From Allokutzneria oryzae (GTDB lineage: Bacteria; Actinomycetota; Actinomycetes; Mycobacteriales; Pseudonocardiaceae): a stretch of DNA of 64,000 nucleotides. The stretch is taken from positions 360,537-424,536 of the forward strand of contig NZ_JBHLZU010000020.1 of the NCBI RefSeq assembly GCF_042429765.1. The letters run 5' to 3'. Position 1 is the first letter of the stretch; each line of letters starts with the position of its first letter. The notes under the pieces are model-generated. The model was not told the DNA's origin. It was given only the letters and a program-made list of their open reading frames with translations, and searched no databases. The translations under genes and the position numbers were made by a program. Shown here piece by piece: positions 46,219-54,707 of this stretch.

Positions 46219-46983
46219 GTGGGCGGAGCCCAGCGGAACGCGCGCAACAAGAAGAAGCAGGCCGCCAGTGCGGTGGCGGCGGCGCGCGGAACAAGCAGCG
46301 ACCGGAACAAGGTCATCATCGGCGTCGTCGTGGTGGTGCTGCTCGCGGTCGGTGTGATCGGCGGCGTGCTGCTGACGAACCAGGCCGCGGGTGCGATCCC
46401 GGTCGTGGAGGCCAAGGCGGACTACCCGGTGCAGCGCCAGGACGGCGTCGTGGTCGTCGGCAAGGACACCGCCAAGGCCACGATCGACGTGTACGCGGAC
46501 TTCCTGTGCCCGGCGTGCGGCCAGTTCGAGAAGATCTACGGCGAGCAGATCGAGGAGAAGGTGACCGCGGGCGAGCTCAAGGTCCGCTACCACCTCCTGC
46601 CCTACCTGGTCCGGATGTCCAACCCGGAGGGCTACTCCAGGGACGCGGCCAACGCGGCGCTGTGCGCGGCCGACGGCGGCAAGTTCTCGACCTACTTCGC
46701 GAGCCTGTTCGGCAAGCAGCCCTCGGAGGGCGGCAAGGGCTACGACGACGACCGACTCGTCGAGCTCGGCAAGGCCGTCGGCGCGGGTGGCGACTTCGAG
46801 CAGTGCGTGCGCGGCAACCGCCACGACGCCGCGGGCGAGACGGAGCTGAACGCGTTCGTCAACAACCCGGCGTACCAGGACGCCGAGGGCCGGACCGGGA
46901 CCCCCACCGTGGCCTTCAACGGCAAGAAGATCGACATCCGCGAGGGCGGCTGGCTGGACAAGATCGTCAACCCGGCGGGCTGA
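46219..46983 (+). CDS. DsbA-family thioredoxin-fold protein, membrane-anchored
   Basis: 254 residues. A basic N-terminal tail is followed by one membrane anchor (VIIGVVVVVLLAVGVIGGVL) and an extracytoplasmic thioredoxin_4/DsbA-like domain. The redox motif is Cys97-Pro-Ala-Cys100 (ADFLCPACGQFEK). Near the end is the cis-proline region GTPTVAFNGKK. It probably oxidises or isomerises disulfides in exported proteins. GTG 46219 follows GGGAGG at 8-nt spacing. It stands 135 bp before tRNA-Ala. Confidence 0.92.
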   Translation: MGGAQRNARNKKKQAASAVAAARGTSSDRNKVIIGVVVVVLLAVGVIGGVLLTNQAAGAIPVVEAKADYPVQRQDGVVVVGKDTAKATIDVYADFLCPACGQFEKIYGEQIEEKVTAGELKVRYHLLPYLVRMSNPEGYSRDAANAALCAADGGKFSTYFASLFGKQPSEGGKGYDDDRLVELGKAVGAGGDFEQCVRGNRHDAAGETELNAFVNNPAYQDAEGRTGTPTVAFNGKKIDIREGGWLDKIVNPAG

Positions 46984-47117
46984 TCGCGGCATCAGTGCAG
47001 GTCATCGGCCTGCGGGAGGATCTTGCACCCCCCGATTTCGTAGTTCTGGGGTCGGTCGTATATGGTGTGCATGCACGCGAACGAGAGATCGGGAAGCGAG
47101 CGAAAGATCCTCCTCAA

Positions 47118-47190
47118 GGGGCTGTAGCGCAGTTGGTAGCGCACCACACTGGCAGTGTGGGGGTCAGGGGTTCGAATCCCCTCAGCTCCA
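47118..47190 (+). tRNA. tRNA-Ala (GGC); left attachment site of the integrated element
   Basis: A 73-nt cloverleaf with acceptor GGGGCTG/CAGCTCC, anticodon GGC and discriminator A; CCA is not encoded. The 3' part of the gene (from 47148) is repeated exactly at 54265-54310. Confidence 0.97.
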
Positions 47191-47193
47191 CTT
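47148..47193 (+). repeat. 46-bp direct repeat, left copy (attL)
   Basis: It starts in the tRNA-Ala anticodon loop and ends 3 nt after the gene. It is identical to 54265-54310. Confidence 0.85.
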
Positions 47194-47202
47194 TGGAGAG
47201 AG

Positions 47203-47245
47203 AACCGGGTGATCTGCTTATAGGCAGGTCACCCGGTTTCTTTTT
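47203..47245 (+). terminator. Terminator after tRNA-Ala
   Basis: A 10-bp stem AACCGGGTGA / TCACCCGGTT with a 16-nt loop, then CTTTTT. A diverged version follows the right copy of the repeat. Confidence 0.75.
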
Positions 47246-47781
47246 GTCCATTGTGGACGGTCTACTGTGGACTCTCGTGTCGGCGGTGGACGGCTAACTG
47301 GAGCAAAACTGGAGCAGATCGCCGAAATCGGCGAAATGGGGTCAGATTTTCTGCTCCACCCCATCTGGGTGATCCTGCGCCTGTGGGTAGCTCAATGTGT
47401 CTTCTGTTCGCCCGCTGCAGGCATGGTGCCGCCCTTGGAGGGCCAGGGGCCAGCCACGTCGATTCTGGCGACAGTGGCTGAATCCGGGCGGCCTGTGTCC
47501 CCTTGGACCGGAGCGTGGTGGACGGGATGTGCGCTCCGGGTATGAGACGTGATCCGGGGCGATGGTGACGTGGAGGTGCACGAGAGGCGCTGGGCTGAGT
47601 GGCCGTGCGCATGTTCGTAGTCTCGACTGGGCGTTGCACTGGCTTGTCTTCGCACCCGGGTCAGGTGGACGCGAGTAGCAGTCCTGTTTGGATAGCCGCG
47701 TCCCGCCTGAGCGGGTGATCGGTCAGTCATGGGCTCCTCATGCCCAGCGAGCCGCGCGAGCTTGCGGACAGCTGGGCTGCG
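47246..47781. other. Gene-free left arm of the integrated element
   Basis: No credible gene. It holds two GTCCAC-W-GTGGAC-like motifs side by side (47246-47258 and 47260-47272) and the left 17-bp repeat. Confidence 0.5.
47300..47316 (+). repeat. 17-bp direct repeat, left copy (possible integrase arm site)
   Basis: GGAGCAAAACTGGAGCA, identical to 54144-54160. It lies 106 bp inside the left att copy. Confidence 0.5.
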
Positions 47782-48495
47782 TCAGTGACTCCGCTTTCCC
47801 AGGCTCGGCAGGCCGCCCCGGACCACCGTGACGCGCGCTGCCGCGCTGATCCCGGCCTTGCCGGTCGCCGCGGGCGTGTTCCGGATGCGGTGCCGTTGCC
47901 GGTCCTGGCGCAACAGCTCCACCACCTCCTGGGAGGTGGGTCTGCGGCTCACGGTGCGGTTGCTGGCGCGAGGAGCCAGCAGGATCTTGACCCGCCGCCC
48001 GGAACGCAGGCGCTCCTCGGGTCGCAGGGGCTCGGAGCACCACGGACACTGTCGCAGCACGTGCATCTTCCAGCGGGGCACGGTGCGCTGACATCCCCGG
48101 CACGACACCGGCTGACACTCGCGGTGGTAGTACTTCTCCCTCGCCGTGTCCCGAGACTTCGTGCTGGCCATAAGGCCGCCACAGCCCCGGCACTCCCACG
48201 TCGATGTTGTCGACTCCGAGACCTTGAACTTCGTCGTGGTGGTGGCCTTCCGCTTCGGCGTGGCGGTCCTCGACGCGGCGGTCTTCTTGCGGCGCGGGGC
48301 GGGCAGCTCCAGCTTGAATCGCTTGGCCTGGGCGAGGGCTTGGTCGATGTCGTCCAGGCCGGTCAGGTAGAGCAGGTCCTCGCCCAGTCTCTGGAGCAGG
48401 AACCGCTGCCCGACCTCCAGCTGGTCGCGCCGGCGGGCCAGCTCGGTGTAGGTATGCGCGGTCCTGGCCAGCTGAACTTGGTCGTCACGGTTCAC
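47782..48495 (-). CDS. Zinc-ribbon protein of the integrated element
   Basis: 237 residues that I do not recognise as a family. The N-terminal 65 residues are helical (LARRRDQLEVGQRFLLQRLG). A Lys/Thr-rich linker (KKTAASRTATPKRKATTTT) follows. The centre has three CxxC pairs and an adjacent His (WECRGCGGLMAS; YYHRECQPVSCRGC; QCPWCSEPL), so it should bind two zinc ions. The C-terminus is basic. GTG 48495 has an excellent GGGAGG at 6-nt spacing. A nucleic-acid-binding role is plausible. It is the first gene on the left side of the element and faces the tRNA. Confidence 0.75.
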   Translation of the reverse strand: MNRDDQVQLARTAHTYTELARRRDQLEVGQRFLLQRLGEDLLYLTGLDDIDQALAQAKRFKLELPAPRRKKTAASRTATPKRKATTTTKFKVSESTTSTWECRGCGGLMASTKSRDTAREKYYHRECQPVSCRGCQRTVPRWKMHVLRQCPWCSEPLRPEERLRSGRRVKILLAPRASNRTVSRRPTSQEVVELLRQDRQRHRIRNTPAATGKAGISAAARVTVVRGGLPSLGKRSH

Positions 48496-48604
48496 CAGTC
48501 ACCTCCCGACGAACGCCTTCCACTGTGACACAGGCCACCGACATGCCGGGATCGTCTATTCGAAGCCCTCCGACAATCGGCTGGTCAGCTGGATGCTCCG
48601 AAGG

Positions 48605-49003
48605 TCAGCGGAGGCGTTTGAACAACGGCTGGCCCTTGCCAGCGGCGACATGGGCGCTCAAGTGTCGACACGGCCGCTGCCGGAGGCCCGGATGCACTTC
48701 TGGCGCGCGCCGAGCCAACGCCCGAGGCACGGCGGGCGTGGTCGCGACATACAGCTGGTCGGTAAGCCACTCGACGCCCAGCCAGAACCGCGGAGGAAGC
48801 ACGGTCATGTCCTCACGGAAGATCGAGATGTAGAACCCGACGCTTCGGCGGGAGGGCTGCTTGAACTGTTTCCAGAACTCGGCCTCGTCCTTGCCGATCT
48901 GCCCAACGCGGGTCCACTCTCCCCCGAAGCAGCCGTCCTCCAGTTCGGGCAGCTCGTTCGCGGTGGAGATCCAGCACGCGCCGGTGAAGGAGACAGAAGG
49001 CAT
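48605..49003 (-). CDS. Hypothetical protein of the integrated element (uncertain)
   Basis: 132 residues. The first 80 look like a folded protein (SFTGACWISTANELPELEDG, EFWKQFKQPSRRSVGFYISI). The last 50 are Arg/Pro-rich and look like translation of a wrong frame, so the gene may be frameshifted or truncated. There is no ribosome-binding site before ATG 49003. Nothing else of this size in the region reads better. Confidence 0.4.
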   Translation of the reverse strand: MPSVSFTGACWISTANELPELEDGCFGGEWTRVGQIGKDEAEFWKQFKQPSRRSVGFYISIFREDMTVLPPRFWLGVEWLTDQLYVATTPAVPRALARRAPEVHPGLRQRPCRHLSAHVAAGKGQPLFKRLR

Positions 49004-49834
49004 GCATAGATCTTGAGTTTTGTCTGTGGACGGCACCAGCGTTGGCAGGCAAAACCCGAGGAAAAGGTCTGTTCAGGCCGCTCCTCGGTCTGGATGCGAG
49101 GCGACAAGCTCGCCGCCGATGTCGCGCTGGCCGCAGGCGCAACGCCGTGATGAGGGCCAGCACCGACGCCCAGGGCTCTGGGCTTGATCACCACAAACAA
49201 TGCAAAAGAGACCAGGATTTGCTCGCAACGGGCGACCAATCTGGTCCCATCCTTGGATGCCGGCGGGATCACCAAAGGATGGGGCTGGGGCTGACCAGCA
49301 GTTTTGCGCGGGCCGCACCGGTTGCCAGAGGATCTCGAGACGCTCCCGAGCTGCCCAGGGCCAGCGGTTGGAGTGGTGATTGCCTTGACGCCCTACTTCT
49401 AGGGGTGCTGATCGCTGGAGGACTTGGGTAAGCCGACGGTGCCCCGACAGCAACTCGGACACGTTCTGAATGCGGGGCGGCGTATGAATTAGCCAGATCA
49501 GGACACCTCATCCGCGATCAAGCCGTACGGGGGCTGGTCTGCTCGTCGGGAGAAGCGGACGACGATGTCGTCGTCGACTGAGGCGGGCGGAGCGTTGTCC
49601 ACGACGAGGGTTCTTTCCCTCCTTTCCTTATTGATCCCAGGTGACTGGTCTGGAGCAGGCAGCCTGGTCACGTGACGCAGTGCTCAGATGTGGCGTGAGC
49701 ACATACTGCTGGTCAAGGGCGGAGCGGCGTGGCAGTGAACGACGTCGACCGTCGCCGAACGGTCACCAGGTGTCCGTCAAGCAGGGGTTGTCGTCCCCTT
49801 GTTCCGCCTGTTCGGCAGCGGAAATATTGAACGC
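49004..49834. other. Gene-free stretch inside the integrated element
   Basis: About 830 bp. Only short frames without ribosome sites, composition support or family resemblance. I see no RNA gene or repeat. It may be decayed DNA plus the promoter of the MmyB-like gene. Confidence 0.5.
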
Positions 49835-50707
49835 GTGAACCTGCCTGAACTTGGGATCTTCCTGCAATCACGGCGTGCGCGGATCACTCCGGCGGAGGTC
49901 GGGTTGCCGACCGGGCCGCGTCGCCGGGTGCCCGGCCTCCGCCGGGACGAGGTCGCCCAGTTGGCAGGTGCGTCGGTGGACTACTACATCGAGCTGGAAC
50001 GCGGTAGGGGGGCACAGCCGTCGACTCAGATGCTGGCGGCTCTGGCCCGCGCGCTGCGCCTCGACAGCGACGAGCGTGACCACCTGTTCCGGCTCGCCGA
50101 CCGCCCGGCGCCGACCACGCACAGCACGGCGGTGCACGTGCAACCGGCCATGCTGGCGCTGCTCGACCAGCTCGGTCCCACCCCGGCGCAGATCATCACC
50201 GACCTGCACGAGACCCTCGTGCAGAACCGGTTCGCCGCGGCGCTGATGGGGCCACCTGTGCAGGGCAGCGGGTACCCGGCGAGCTTCGTGTACCGCTGGT
50301 TCACCGAGCCCGACTGCCGGTTGATCTACCCGGATGAGGATCACCCGCACCACTCCAAGGTCCTGGTGTCCGATCTGCGCGCCGCCGTGGCGCGCCGTGA
50401 TCGCGACGCGTGGTCCACGGAGATGGTCTCCCGGCTACGCCAAGCCAGCCAGGAGTTCGTCGAGCTGTGGGACACCGGGGACGTCGCCGTGCGCCGGGGC
50501 GACCGCAAACGCGTCATCCACCCCACGCTGGGCGTCGTCGACATCAACTGCCAGAACCTGTTCAGTGAGGACGGCAGGCAGCGGTTGCAGTTCTTCACCG
50601 CACCACCGGGAAGCCCGGCGGTCGAGCAACTGCGCTTGCTCGCCGTTATCGGTACCCAGGAACTCGGCAGCGTCTCACCTGACACCGAGGCGACCACCAC
50701 GCCGTAG
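49835..50707 (+). CDS. Helix-turn-helix regulator with MmyB-like ligand-binding domain
   Basis: 290 residues. The XRE-type helix-turn-helix reads RRRVPGLRRDEVAQLAGASV then DYYIELERGRGAQPSTQML. The C-terminal domain (VQPAMLALLDQLGPTPAQII, VYRWFTEPDCRLIYPDED, LGVVDINCQNLF) is MmyB-like, a PAS-related fold thought to bind a fatty acid or similar ligand. In actinomycetes these regulators usually sit beside a dehydrogenase or oxidoreductase that they control, as here. GTG 49835 is chosen as the start nearest the conserved domain. Confidence 0.88.
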   Translation: MNLPELGIFLQSRRARITPAEVGLPTGPRRRVPGLRRDEVAQLAGASVDYYIELERGRGAQPSTQMLAALARALRLDSDERDHLFRLADRPAPTTHSTAVHVQPAMLALLDQLGPTPAQIITDLHETLVQNRFAAALMGPPVQGSGYPASFVYRWFTEPDCRLIYPDEDHPHHSKVLVSDLRAAVARRDRDAWSTEMVSRLRQASQEFVELWDTGDVAVRRGDRKRVIHPTLGVVDINCQNLFSEDGRQRLQFFTAPPGSPAVEQLRLLAVIGTQELGSVSPDTEATTTP

Positions 50708-50911
50708 CCACAGCAGTGTTCCGGGTGCGCGCTGGCCGGCGCCCGGTTCACGAGGCTGCCAAGAACCCTCTTTCCCCGGGGCGAAAGCGAACCGGCTTCC
50801 GTCACGGTCGATTTGCCATGCCCTGGTGTCGCAACGCCTTCTCCGGCGGGCACGTTCGCTCGCTGATCCATCACCGCCCTCGACGAGGGCCGGACCCCAA
50901 GGAGCTGCACT

Positions 50912-51847
50912 GTGCGCGCTCTCGAAGTCACCTCCTTCGGTGCCCCCGATGTACTGCGCCTCGTCGAACGACCGGACCCCAGGCCGCGTTCCGGCACGGT
51001 GCGGGTGCGCATCCACGCCACCGCCGTCAATCCGGTCGATTGGTGGGTGCGACGGGGCACTATGGCCGATCGCACGCCGCATCTGTCGTTCCCGTTCACG
51101 CTCGGCTTCGACATCGCGGGCACCGTGCTGGACAGCGCTGACGGGTTCACCGCTGGACAGCGTGTGGTGGGTCTGTACCCGTGGTTCGTCGAAGGTACGG
51201 GCCAAGGAACGAACAGCGAGATCATCCACGCCGATCCGAGGTGGCTGGCGCCGCTTCCGGACGCCGTGGACTGGGCCACTGCCGCCACCGTCCCGCTGAA
51301 CTCGCTGACTGCTCGCCAGTCGCTGGACCTCCTTGGCCTCGCCCCGGGCGCCACCGTCCTGATCACCGGCGCCAGCGGTGCCGTGGGCAGCTTCGCCGCC
51401 CAGCTCGCCGTGGCTGACGGCGCTGAGGTCCTCGCGGTCGCATCCTCCGGCGACGAGGCGTACGTCAGTTCCCTGGGGGTCGAGCACGTGCTCTCCCGCG
51501 ACGAACCGCACAGACTCGTCGAAGCCATCCGGAAAGCCACGCCGCACGGCGTCGACCGGGTGTTCGACGCCGCCCTCATCGGCACACCGCTGCTCGGTGC
51601 CGTCCGCGACGGCGGTGGTTTCGTCTCCGCCGTGGAGGCTGTCGCCCCGGCTCCCGAGCGCGGCGTCACCGTCGTGGGTGTGCACGCCAAGCCCAACAGC
51701 GCCCAGCTGGCGGACGTCATCGGCCGTGTCGCGGCCAGGGACCTCCACACCCGGGTCGCCGAGGTGCTGCCCATCGCGCAAGGCGCGCAAGCACATCGCC
51801 GCGTCGAAGAGGGCGGCTTCCGGGGCAAGCTCGTTCTCACCTTCTGA
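50912..51847 (+). CDS. Quinone-oxidoreductase-like NADP-dependent enzyme, copy A
   Basis: 311 residues, medium-chain dehydrogenase/reductase without the structural zinc lobe. The N-terminal GroES-like part reads IHATAVNPVDWWVRRG. The cofactor fold has VLITGASGAVGSFAAQLAVA. There is no catalytic zinc set, so it belongs with the quinone oxidoreductase branch. It is a paralogue of the next gene, clearly diverged (for instance TGASGAVGS against RAAGGVGH). It is probably part of the stress or detoxification unit controlled by the MmyB-like gene 204 bp upstream. Confidence 0.88.
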   Translation: MRALEVTSFGAPDVLRLVERPDPRPRSGTVRVRIHATAVNPVDWWVRRGTMADRTPHLSFPFTLGFDIAGTVLDSADGFTAGQRVVGLYPWFVEGTGQGTNSEIIHADPRWLAPLPDAVDWATAATVPLNSLTARQSLDLLGLAPGATVLITGASGAVGSFAAQLAVADGAEVLAVASSGDEAYVSSLGVEHVLSRDEPHRLVEAIRKATPHGVDRVFDAALIGTPLLGAVRDGGGFVSAVEAVAPAPERGVTVVGVHAKPNSAQLADVIGRVAARDLHTRVAEVLPIAQGAQAHRRVEEGGFRGKLVLTF

Positions 51848-51915
51848 CCCCGCCGCTCGGTGATCACCACCAGCGCGTCGCGGACATCACCCCTTCCCAG
51901 TTCCAGGAGACAGTC

Positions 51916-52845
51916 ATGCGTGTCATCACCCAGCACACCTTCGGCGACCCGTCGGTGCTCAGCATCACGAATGCCGCCCGCCCGGAACCGAGCTACGGGC
52001 AGGTGTTGGTCAAGACCGGTGCGATCGGGGTCAACCCGGTCGACGGGCATGTGCGTTCGGGGGCGCTGCCGATGCTCGGCGAGCCGCCGTTCACCATCGG
52101 CTGGGACGTCGCCGGCACCGTGGAGGCCGCCGGGCCAGGTGTGTCCGCTTTCGTCCCCGGCGACGAGGTCCTGGGCATGCTCGCCATGCCGGGCGCGGGA
52201 AACACCTACGCGGAGTACGTCCTCGCCTCGGTCAACGAGATCGTCCGCAAGCCCGCCACTCTCACCGTCGAGCAGGCGGCAGGACTGCCGATGGCGGGCC
52301 TCACAGCCTGGCAGAGCCTCGTCGGTCTCGCGGGGCTCCAGCCGGGGCAGCGGGTGCTGGTGCACCGTGCGGCAGGCGGTGTCGGTCACCTCGCCGTGCA
52401 GATCGCCAAGGCCCTCGGCACACACGTGATCGGCACGGCCAGTGCGGGCAAGCACGACCTGCTGCGCCGTCTCGGCGTGGACCAGCCAGTGGACTACCGC
52501 ACTCGGGACTTCACCGAAGTCGGCCCCGTCGACGTGGTGTTCGACCTGGTCGGAGGCGAGTACGGCGAACGCTCCGCAGGCATCGTGGCCGCCGGCGGTG
52601 TACTGGTCAGCGCCTATCCCCAGAACACCGGCGTCACACCGGAACGGATCGCCGAGCTTGGCATCCGGCACGCCGTCACCTTCGTGCAGCCGTGCGCCCC
52701 CGACCTCGCCCAGTTGGCGGCTCTCACCGAAGCCGGAGCGCTCACCGTCCACGTCGACCACGTGCTGCCGCTGGCCGAGGCAGCCAAGGCACACAACCTC
52801 GTCGCCGCGGGCACGACCACCGGCAAGGTCGTCCTCGTGCCCTGA
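51916..52845 (+). CDS. Quinone-oxidoreductase-like NADP-dependent enzyme, copy B
   Basis: 309 residues, same family as the preceding gene. It has a GroES-like N-terminus (GAIGVNPVDGHVRSGALPML), the conserved GWDVAGTVEAAGPGVSAF block, and the nucleotide-binding turn VHRAAGGVGHLAVQIAKALG. The ATG 51916 has CAGGAGA at about 7 nt. The two tandem paralogues have a 68-bp spacer and probably share a transcript. Confidence 0.88.
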   Translation: MRVITQHTFGDPSVLSITNAARPEPSYGQVLVKTGAIGVNPVDGHVRSGALPMLGEPPFTIGWDVAGTVEAAGPGVSAFVPGDEVLGMLAMPGAGNTYAEYVLASVNEIVRKPATLTVEQAAGLPMAGLTAWQSLVGLAGLQPGQRVLVHRAAGGVGHLAVQIAKALGTHVIGTASAGKHDLLRRLGVDQPVDYRTRDFTEVGPVDVVFDLVGGEYGERSAGIVAAGGVLVSAYPQNTGVTPERIAELGIRHAVTFVQPCAPDLAQLAALTEAGALTVHVDHVLPLAEAAKAHNLVAAGTTTGKVVLVP

Positions 52846-52945
52846 TGACTGGCTCGGCTCCCCTGGACAGCCGACCTCGCTCTCTCACGTCGCCGCCCAC
52901 CAACAGGCTCAGCGGCGGAAAATCCAAGGCAAGCAAGGAGTTCTC

Positions 52946-54007
52946 GTGAAGAAGTGGACATCCCTGTTCCTCGGCGCCGTCTTGGCGGCCGCTCCGGCTG
53001 TGCAGGCCCATGCGCACCCGAGTCACCTGACGCACCCCGGCGTGACACCCGCGGTGACCGATCCGTTCTACGGCAAGGGATGGCAGCGGCTGGCGCCGAT
53101 CGCCGGCGGGCCACGCCAGGAGCACAGCGTCGCCGCGGTCGGTGACAAGGTCTACGTCCTCGGTGGCGTCCTCGCCGACAGTAGCTTCACCACCACCGGG
53201 AAAGTCGAGGTCTACGACACCGAACGCGACGTTTGGTCGGGCGCGGCGCCGATGCCGGTTCCGATGAACCACCCCAACGTCGCGGTGGTCGGCGGCAAGG
53301 TCTACGTCCTCGGCTGCTTGTCCGGCGGAGCGTCGTGGCAGGCACTGCGCGACAGCTTCGTCTACGACCCGAACACGAACCGGTGGACGACGTTGCCGCC
53401 GATCCCAGCGGGCATCGAGCGAGGCAGCGCCGCGGTGGGCGTGCACGGAACGAAGATCTACCTCGCGGGTGGCATGCGAACGCTGAATCCTGGTCCTGGA
53501 GGTCTCCAAGACACAGTGGCCACGGTGACGTCCTATGACGCCGTGACCGGCCGATGGGAAACCCTGCCGAGCCTGCCGCAGGCGCGCGACCACGTTGGTG
53601 GAGCCGTCATCGGCACGAAGTTCTACGTGCTCGGCGGCCGGGATCGGGGACAGGTGAACGTGCGGGACACCGTCTATGCATTCGACCTGCGTTCCCGGCG
53701 CTGGTCCGAGCGGGCAGCGATGCCGACCGCGCGCGGCGGCATCGCCACCGCGGTGGTGGGCACCAAGATCTACACGTTCGGCGGAGAGGGCAAACAGGAC
53801 GGAACCAACCCGAACGCCGTCTTCAACGAGACCGAGGTCTACGACGCCCTCCGCGACCGCTGGCAGCGGCTCGCACCGATGCCGGTGCCGCGTCACGGCA
53901 CAGCCGCCGTCGCCGTAGGAGGCACGATCTACATTCCCGGCGGCGGCACCGCAGGCGGCGGCAGCCCAGCAGACGTCAACGACGCCTACCGTCCCACACT
54001 CTGGTGA
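52946..54007 (+). CDS. Secreted kelch-repeat protein
   Basis: 353 residues. The Sec signal is VKKWTSLFLGAVLAAAPAV with cleavage near VQAHA. Six kelch-type blades follow, each with a V(Y/F)VLGG-like strand and a paired Tyr and Trp (for example VYVLGGVLADSS, VYVLGCLSGGAS, IYLAGGMRT, FYVLGGRDRG, IYTFGGEGK, IYIPGGGTAG). It should form a beta-propeller outside the cell. There is no catalytic domain. GTG 52946 has AAGGAG at 5-nt spacing. It is the last gene before the right att copy. Confidence 0.9.
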   Translation: MKKWTSLFLGAVLAAAPAVQAHAHPSHLTHPGVTPAVTDPFYGKGWQRLAPIAGGPRQEHSVAAVGDKVYVLGGVLADSSFTTTGKVEVYDTERDVWSGAAPMPVPMNHPNVAVVGGKVYVLGCLSGGASWQALRDSFVYDPNTNRWTTLPPIPAGIERGSAAVGVHGTKIYLAGGMRTLNPGPGGLQDTVATVTSYDAVTGRWETLPSLPQARDHVGGAVIGTKFYVLGGRDRGQVNVRDTVYAFDLRSRRWSERAAMPTARGGIATAVVGTKIYTFGGEGKQDGTNPNAVFNETEVYDALRDRWQRLAPMPVPRHGTAAVAVGGTIYIPGGGTAGGGSPADVNDAYRPTLW

Positions 54008-54143
54008 GTCTGAGCAGCAACCTCGCAGCGCGAAGGCCCCTCAGGCACCTATGACGGCAAAGCCCACTCTCCTGCGGTGACCGGCGCCGCTGGCGCGGCC
54101 GCGATCTGGGTTGCGTTGAGCCACGCTTCACACGGCAACAGGT

Positions 54144-54160
54144 GGAGCAAAACTGGAGCA
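54144..54160 (+). repeat. 17-bp direct repeat, right copy (possible integrase arm site)
   Basis: Identical to 47300-47316, 104 bp before the right att copy. Three GCGTTGA(A/G)C words follow at about 54112-54195. Confidence 0.5.
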
Positions 54161-54264
54161 CGGGCACGCGTTGAACCGCACCGAACTGCGTTGAACGGTA
54201 GTCATCGGAACCGGTGCTGCCTGTGGTGCAAGGGTTCTCGCTGGTGAGAGTCCTTTGTGGACTG

Positions 54265-54310
54265 ACTGGCAGTGTGGGGGTCAGGGGTTCGAATCCCCTC
54301 AGCTCCACTT
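54265..54310 (+). repeat. 46-bp direct repeat, right copy (attR; 3' half of tRNA-Ala)
   Basis: Exact copy of 47148-47193. The 5' half of a tRNA is absent, so it is not a functional second gene. Confidence 0.85.
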
Positions 54311-54320
54311 GGAGAAAGAA

Positions 54321-54359
54321 ACCCGGTGACCCGTATTTTTGCTGGTCACCGGGTTTTTT
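54321..54359 (+). terminator. Terminator after the right att copy
   Basis: Stem ACCCGGTGACC / GGTCACCGGGT, 11 bp, followed by six T. It is homologous to but diverged from the terminator behind the intact tRNA-Ala. Confidence 0.75.
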
Positions 54360-54395
54360 GTGTCGTGGGTAGATCTTTTCGCGACTGGTCTCGGA

Positions 54396-54707
54396 CGTGA
54401 GGATCTCGCCGAGAGACTCGGTGCCCCAGCGGGGCAGGATGTGGTTGCGCAGGATGCTGCGGTAGTTCGTCTCCGTGCGGATGTCGACGTCGATCGTGTC
54501 GATCCATACTGCGGCCCACGAGGTGACGGTGGTTTTGGCGTCGTCGGGGTCGTGCCGGCGGCCTCGGCGCTTGTCGGACTCGAGGTCGTCGGCGTAGTTA
54601 CGGGCTTCCCTCGCGCTGCGGAATCCCGAGACCGATCCGATTCGGCCGTCCTTTTTCACGTAGCGGGCCCGCCAGGAGTTCTTCCCGATCTTCTCTATCC
54701 AGGCCAT
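54396..54707 (-). pseudogene. N-terminal remnant of a phage-type tyrosine integrase
   Basis: About 104 integrase-like residues from ATG 54707. An arm-binding-like domain (MAWIEKIGKNSWRARYVKKD, SVSGFRSAREARNYADDLES) is followed by the start of the core-binding domain (TNYRSILRNHILPRWGTESL). The reading then leaves the family at about 54396 and runs into the terminator and the att copy. The whole catalytic domain (R...HxxR...Y) is missing. It lies outside the right att copy of the neighbouring element, so it belongs to a second, decayed element at the same site. Confidence 0.8.

Larger units (their letters stand above)
47148..54310. mobile_element. Integrated element in tRNA-Ala without its own integrase
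   Basis: The DNA between the two 46-bp tRNA-derived direct repeats is about 7.1 kb. A 17-bp sequence (GGAGCAAAACTGGAGCA) occurs just inside both ends (47300-47316 and 54144-54160) in the same orientation and would flank attP after circularisation, as arm sites do. The cargo is a zinc-ribbon protein, an uncertain ORF, a MmyB-like regulator, two oxidoreductases and a kelch protein. No integrase, excisionase, replication or transfer gene is seen inside. An integrase remnant lies just outside the right end. It looks like a cis-mobilisable element in a tandem accretion. Confidence 0.7.

Noticed and set aside
54265..54310. A second tRNA-Ala gene
   Set aside because: Only the part from the anticodon loop to the 3' end is present, and the upstream sequence does not form the acceptor and D arms.
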